A DNA stretch of 64,000 nucleotides, taken from Azolla caroliniana (Eukaryota > Polypodiophyta). Of the stretch, positions 60,601-64,000 are shown in pieces; the stretch's first letter is position 1, and the number at the start of each line of letters is the position of its first letter. The translations under genes and the position numbers were made by a program. The notes beneath the pieces were generated by a model that made no database searches, was not told where the DNA came from, and was given only the letters and a program-made list of their open reading frames with translations. The stretch spans positions 2,232,001 to 2,296,000 of the forward strand of contig JBHGNT010000006.1 of NCBI GenBank assembly GCA_043228905.1, read 5' to 3'.

Positions 60601-61328
60601 TGCAGGCGTGTAGCAATACGGGGGCTATAGACAAGGGCAAACAAATTCACAAAGATATTGTGGATAGATGTTTATTGGTCAAGGATATCGTGCTAGGCAC
60701 AGCATTAGTGGACATGTATGCGAAATGTGGAATGCTTGCAACAGCACACCAAGTGCTTGAAGAGCTACCTGACCGAAACATTGTCTCTTGGAATGTGGTC
60801 ATCAAAGAGTATGGCCAACAAGGGAAGTATGAGGAAGTATTGAGTTGCTATGAGCAATTGCAGAATGAAGGCCTCTCTCCAGATGGAGTCACACTTTTAT
60901 GTGCTTTGAATGCATGCAGTCACTCTGGAATCGTCAATGAGGCTCGCATACTTTTTGGCAACATGACAATGGAGTATGGAATTACCCCAAACATCGAGCA
61001 TTTTACATGCATGGTGACGATTCTCGCACATGCAGGGCTTTTCAACGAGGCAATTTCTGTGATTCAGGTGATGCCATCTTTGGAGTTTCCTGAAGTTTGG
61101 CTTGCACTATTGGGTGCTTCTAGAAAATGGGGAAACATGAACCTAGGAAGATTGGCTTTTGATCAGGTTATACAACTAGATACTAGGGTTGCTTCAGCCT
61201 ATACACTTATGGCGAATATCTTCACAGCTGCTGGGATGCAAGAGGATGCAGAGAGGATTGAAGCCATGTGGCTGAAATATGCTGATTGGAACAAGCAAGG
61301 ACATCATGGGTTGATGCAAGCATCGTGA
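57699..61328 (+). CDS. Unusually long PLS-type PPR protein; apparent in-frame fusion of two PPR genes
   Basis: Intronless, 1209 aa. The first half has the head YVALLKSCAQNKDLCKGTRI and four S motifs (MYAKCGAI, MYAKCGLL, MYVKCGML, MYVKCGAL). Around residues 436-470 the next L motif (ILKACGSTGVIQKV) breaks off into a charged linker (LKGKHEKEKSIRNCKK). A second, eroded head then starts at about 466 (ELVSMLKSYAKKDDCKASIH, then VLEKNPHTECGML, missing most of its S helix). Five further intact triplets follow (MYAKCGVL, MYAKCGML, MYTKCGDL, MYAKCDTL, MYAKCGML), then the terminal region IEHFTCMVTILAHAGLFNEA and E1 (LDTRVASAYTLMANIFTAAG). It ends with a short tail containing NKQGHHGLMQ and no DYW. Nine intact triplets is far above the usual number. 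It could bind an extended RNA or two sites, or be a recent fusion on the way to decay. Confidence 0.92.
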   Translation: MLSRLASSKEDFNYVALLKSCAQNKDLCKGTRIHADVVKKGFLERDPYLSTTLINMYAKCGAIEKAQQILKEISFRDVVSWNALIAGYAQQGQCHEAMDCFERMRNEGLTPNSVTFICMLKSCGKMGDIKNGKQIHYEIVIRGLLEKDIVLGTTLVDMYAKCGLLNKAEEVLGDLMERNVVSWNVLISGYVEQGNCHEAWNCFKRMESDGLTPDVITFIYILKACGNSGAIDKGKEIHYHLVNRDLLEKEIMIGNALVDMYVKCGMLVKAREVLHELLNRDAVSWNALISGYSHQGESNEAFHCIEQMQSEGLLPNVVTSICMLKACSSARNLEKGKQIHSKVAINGFLEKQIDLRKALLDMYVKCGALDRAQKVLEENLIRDKVSWNVLIASYSQQGHTFQALNCFEWMQREGYFPDLVTFMCILKACGSTGVIQKVSCIYDELRTVENGELKGKHEKEKSIRNCKKELVSMLKSYAKKDDCKASIHVGVLEKNPHTECGMLPKSKKLLNHLPVVNAGSWNALITSYAHDGQAEDALHCFELMQREGLYPNEVTLIFLLQACGKLGDIDKGMKIHQEILSRGLLKNDIVLSTAVVDMYAKCGVLSVAQQMFEALAVRDTICWSALIAGYTQQGQFHEALLCFERMQSEGLTPDAITFTCILKSCGSTGAVEKGKQIHRDIARRKLLEKDVLLGNSLVDMYAKCGMLEKAMQVIEDLPIRNSSTWSMLITGYVRQGRVHDALNCFGCIQSENLPPDIATFTCILNACGQIGALDKGMEINREISSRGMLEKDIVLSTSLVDMYTKCGDLTRAHQVLQELPIRDVVSWSTIICGYTQKGKGDQALTCFEQMQSEGLNPDAIAFSCILMVCSSVGALEKGKQIHNKIENMGLLEQDIMLQTALVDMYAKCDTLAKAQEVLKMFRVQHVASWNALLSVYVQREEYYRALNCFEEMQTKGLSPDVVTFICILQACSNTGAIDKGKQIHKDIVDRCLLVKDIVLGTALVDMYAKCGMLATAHQVLEELPDRNIVSWNVVIKEYGQQGKYEEVLSCYEQLQNEGLSPDGVTLLCALNACSHSGIVNEARILFGNMTMEYGITPNIEHFTCMVTILAHAGLFNEAISVIQVMPSLEFPEVWLALLGASRKWGNMNLGRLAFDQVIQLDTRVASAYTLMANIFTAAGMQEDAERIEAMWLKYADWNKQGHHGLMQAS

Positions 61329-62750
61329 TGTCGAAATTGGATGGCATGATGTTTGTATGGTTTGTAGGTTTCTATCATACTTGTTGGGGATCCATTGATG
61401 AAGGGTAAACAAAAAGCATCCACAACTTTTCATGATGATGAAATGGGATAGTACAATATTTGAATGGTTTTATATGTTTCTTTCTTCATGACATTTTAGT
61501 CTTTCATTCATATCAAGGTCACTATTAGTTGTATTTTCATAATGTTTGTTCACTTGATGGAAGCTGGTAGTCACTTCATGGACACTAATAAATATAGTTA
61601 CACAAAGATGAAACCATTTGTCATATTATCATATCATGCCTTAAAATCCAAGAAGTTTTAGCATGCATCTTGTTGCAACAGGAGACCTTTCCTCTTACAT
61701 GGGGAGAAACCAACAAAGCGTACTCATGAGGTATAATCCAATTGACATAATCATTAACCTTAGTTTAGCCTATTACACAACAAATTTGGTTGGAGAGATA
61801 CCAATAATCGTGTTCTGGATAACGTCATGATGATCAATCTACTCCCAATAAAATCATACATATGTTTGATCACAATCAGAAGGGTGCTATTCAAGAATAG
61901 GAACCGCAATTCAAAAGTCACCATACATAGCTTGACAGGTGAATATAAAACCACTCCCAAAGTATACCAATTTACCATATTATCTCAACGTCAAAGTAAG
62001 CCAAAATATGTGACCTATCCCAAATGAAGGTTCTTTATTCATTGACCGTCATTCCATTATTTTCTCAACATCAAAGCCAAAATTCAATGAGTGGGAGTTA
62101 CCCCGAACGATGGTTCCCGTTCCTGGGGCTGCAACATCCCAACACATCCTTTTCTTAACAAAAATTTGGGTTCACAAGCTCAACATCAAACATACACAAT
62201 GGAATTCGAGAACCTTCAGTTATACACTCACACTTTTGAGTGGTTACACCAATTCCCAATGTTAAATTCAGTATATTTCATTGTTGACTACTTTGGGACT
62301 CTGAAATCTGTATTCAAGAAATTCCCAAGTAGATCAGCTTCTAATTTGGAGCACAATTAGCAGAATATTGTTGCTGAGAACAAGCTTTGTGACTGACTAC
62401 TTTCCAGTTGCAAAATATTGAGTTGATCAGTAAAAATGAGTGGATAGATAGATAGATGCAACAACTCTAAAATAGAGAGAGAAAGAGATAGAGTGGGAGT
62501 ACAGCTCATTTGTAATGCTGTTTGGTGAAGATGAGGTCATTCATTCAATCCCTACATTCCACACCATATTGGCAGGCTTTGAATCCAAGTTGATACATCA
62601 ATAAAAAAATACGGCTTACCACAAGTATATCCTCGGTACAAAAAGAGAGAGTTGGATCATACAACGTGTTGAATGTAGGGTTCTGGGGAAACTGATTAAA
62701 AGAATGTAATGGGTGGGCAGTGGCCGCACCACCCATCTGTCCACTGCCGC
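61329..62750. other. Intergenic; 3' flanks
   Basis: No gene is supported. It contains a diverged local duplication of the phrase ctcaacatcaaagccaaaat near 61980-62080 and a (GATA)n-like run at about 62440-62456. The right end should hold the 3' UTR of the kinase gene ending at 62751. Confidence 0.55.
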
Positions 62751-64000
62751 CTATCGATGTCCATCTGCTGCTGCCGGTTCCTCTGGCACTTGAGGTTTGA
62801 GATGGCTTCCTCTATTTCTAGTGCCCATGGAAGCACTGTCATTCTCATGATGATTTCTCACACTGCTCATGGTGGAGAAATCCCCACTTTGAGAGAAATT
62901 AGAGGCAATGGCAGAGTTGGCCATGTGGGCGCCACGAGACGGTGGGCGGCGAGACCGTCCATCTTCGCCGCCACCACCCATGGAGCTTTTCTTCCTCCTT
63001 CGTCCAACCCTGTTTCCAATAGTACCACTTGAGCTTCCAATCGGCCCAGACTGAGACACAAGTGAAGACATAGTTGTAGGCACCAAATGCCGTGTTATCA
63101 TTGTGCTGATATTGCTTTGTCCCGATGGCTCTAGTGGGAAACCAACCACGCCATCCTCGTGTGCAGGTGGGAACTTCTCACTCTTGCTCTTTACCTGTTG
63201 CGACATAAGCCGTCGCCTCAGCTGCAAGATAAAAATTCCACTTTTTTGTTAAAACCATTGCTTTCATATATTTGTTGATAACATTTTAAGTGTAGGGTTA
63301 TAAGCACTCAAAGACACATTTTCCAAGATCTCTATCAGTAGGACTTTTTAGGCTTATACGCAAATGCAAATGGAATGTCCCTTCATTCTCTAAGCTGTCT
63401 ATGTTTAAACCAAAACGAACAGCTCACCATAATGGTAGCTAGCCCTTTATATACCATGAAACTCAAGGTCTGTGTCCGACCATGCCTTTCTTTATATCCC
63501 TGAAATCTGAGGCCCATCTCTAGACAATAGTTATCAACACACAAAAGGATGGCTGGTTCTTTATATACCATGAAAACCTTGAACTTTTCTCTGACCACGT
63601 CTATCCAGACCGGCCATTCAAGAACAGATGGATCAATTTCTAAGCTCACAGAAGGGTAGCTAGCCCTTTATATATTCCATAAAACTCTAGGTCTGAGTAT
63701 GCTCATAACACATCATTATTACCCACAGGTAATCAAGCCATGGTTATAAATCATACCTGTATATTTGCTTGTATTTCTGCATTTGCTTCTGGCGCAGGAA
63801 TAGCTTTATTAGTTCGCTGGGTCACTCGTTTTGAAGTTTCACCACGGGAACGCACAGCTTCTGCCCTTTTTCTAGAGAAATCCATAGAAGGATTTTGGTT
63901 ATATGCAAATTATCTTATCAAACAAAATAGTGACTCATGCTTCACCCTTACCTTCTAGCTTCCTCATCTCGCAGTTTGGCATCCATCTCTTTGCTTGGTG
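62751..64000 (-). CDS. IBS1 / At1g54610-like CDK-family serine/threonine kinase, C-terminal part only
   Basis: Three exon pieces on the minus strand: 64000-63952 (enters from outside the window), 63871-63757 and 63221-62751. Splice sites are GT-AG and frame is kept. The peptide reads KEMDAKLRDEEARR, then KRAEAVRSRGETSKRVTQRT, then IPAPEANAEIQANIQLRRRL, MSQQVKSKSEKFPPAHEDGV and VGFPLEPS, followed by a Ser/Gly/Asn-rich tail with RRRKKSSMGGGG. The SKEMDAKxRDEEARR, IPAPEANAE and KSKSEKFPPxHxDGxVGxPL blocks are the hallmark C-terminal extension of plant CDK-like kinases of the IBS1 type (Arabidopsis At1g18670/At1g54610), implicated in defence priming. The catalytic domain lies beyond 64000 and cannot be judged here. 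Confidence 0.78.

Overview
The window is nuclear DNA of a land plant. It is AT-rich and has GT-AG introns, very long gene-poor stretches, many microsatellites and several intronless PLS-type pentatricopeptide-repeat (PPR) genes. The PPR style (many near-identical triplets with MYAKCG helices and no spliced body), together with plant-specific ECHIDNA, a receptor-like cytoplasmic kinase, an A-type P450 and an IBS1-like kinase, suggests a seedless vascular plant, most likely a fern. This taxonomic call is inference; a lycophyte or gymnosperm is not excluded.

Layout. 2.0-3.9 kb: a PPR gene on the minus strand, ending inside its E region. 5.4-8.3 kb: SDHB, the iron-sulphur subunit of mitochondrial complex II, in two exons. 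10.4-11.4 kb: a 47-bp minisatellite followed by the C-terminal remnant of a LINE-type retroelement. 12.9-17.9 kb (minus): a seven-coding-exon gene for an unrecognised membrane/coiled-coil protein carrying a recent 58-residue tandem duplication. 21.1-23.6 kb (minus): a four-exon receptor-like cytoplasmic kinase that lacks several catalytic residues (predicted pseudokinase). 23.6-32.0 kb: a repeat-rich gene desert with tRNA-like SINE remnants and microsatellites. 32.0-35.0 kb (minus): an ECHIDNA/TVP23 gene. 35.6-35.8 kb: a short possible copia fragment. 37.6-41.0 kb (minus): a tail-anchored protein of unknown function. 43.5-61.4 kb: a cluster of four related PPR genes with an A-type cytochrome P450 (47.3-49.4 kb, minus) between the first two; the last two PPR genes diverge from a 551-bp spacer. 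62.7 kb to the window end (minus): the C-terminal part of an IBS1-like CDK-family kinase whose catalytic domain lies outside the window.

How the genes relate. The genes are independent, apart from the PPR cluster. Its four members share the same N-terminal head, the same triplets and a C-terminus that stops at or soon after E1, with no DYW deaminase domain. One member (1209 aa) reads as two PPR genes fused in frame, with the eroded head of the second preserved in the middle. By family knowledge such proteins bind organellar RNA and would need a separate deaminase to edit. That, and the predicted pseudokinase, are the most interesting items. Exon limits were read by eye from splice consensus and reading frame and are not transcript-verified.
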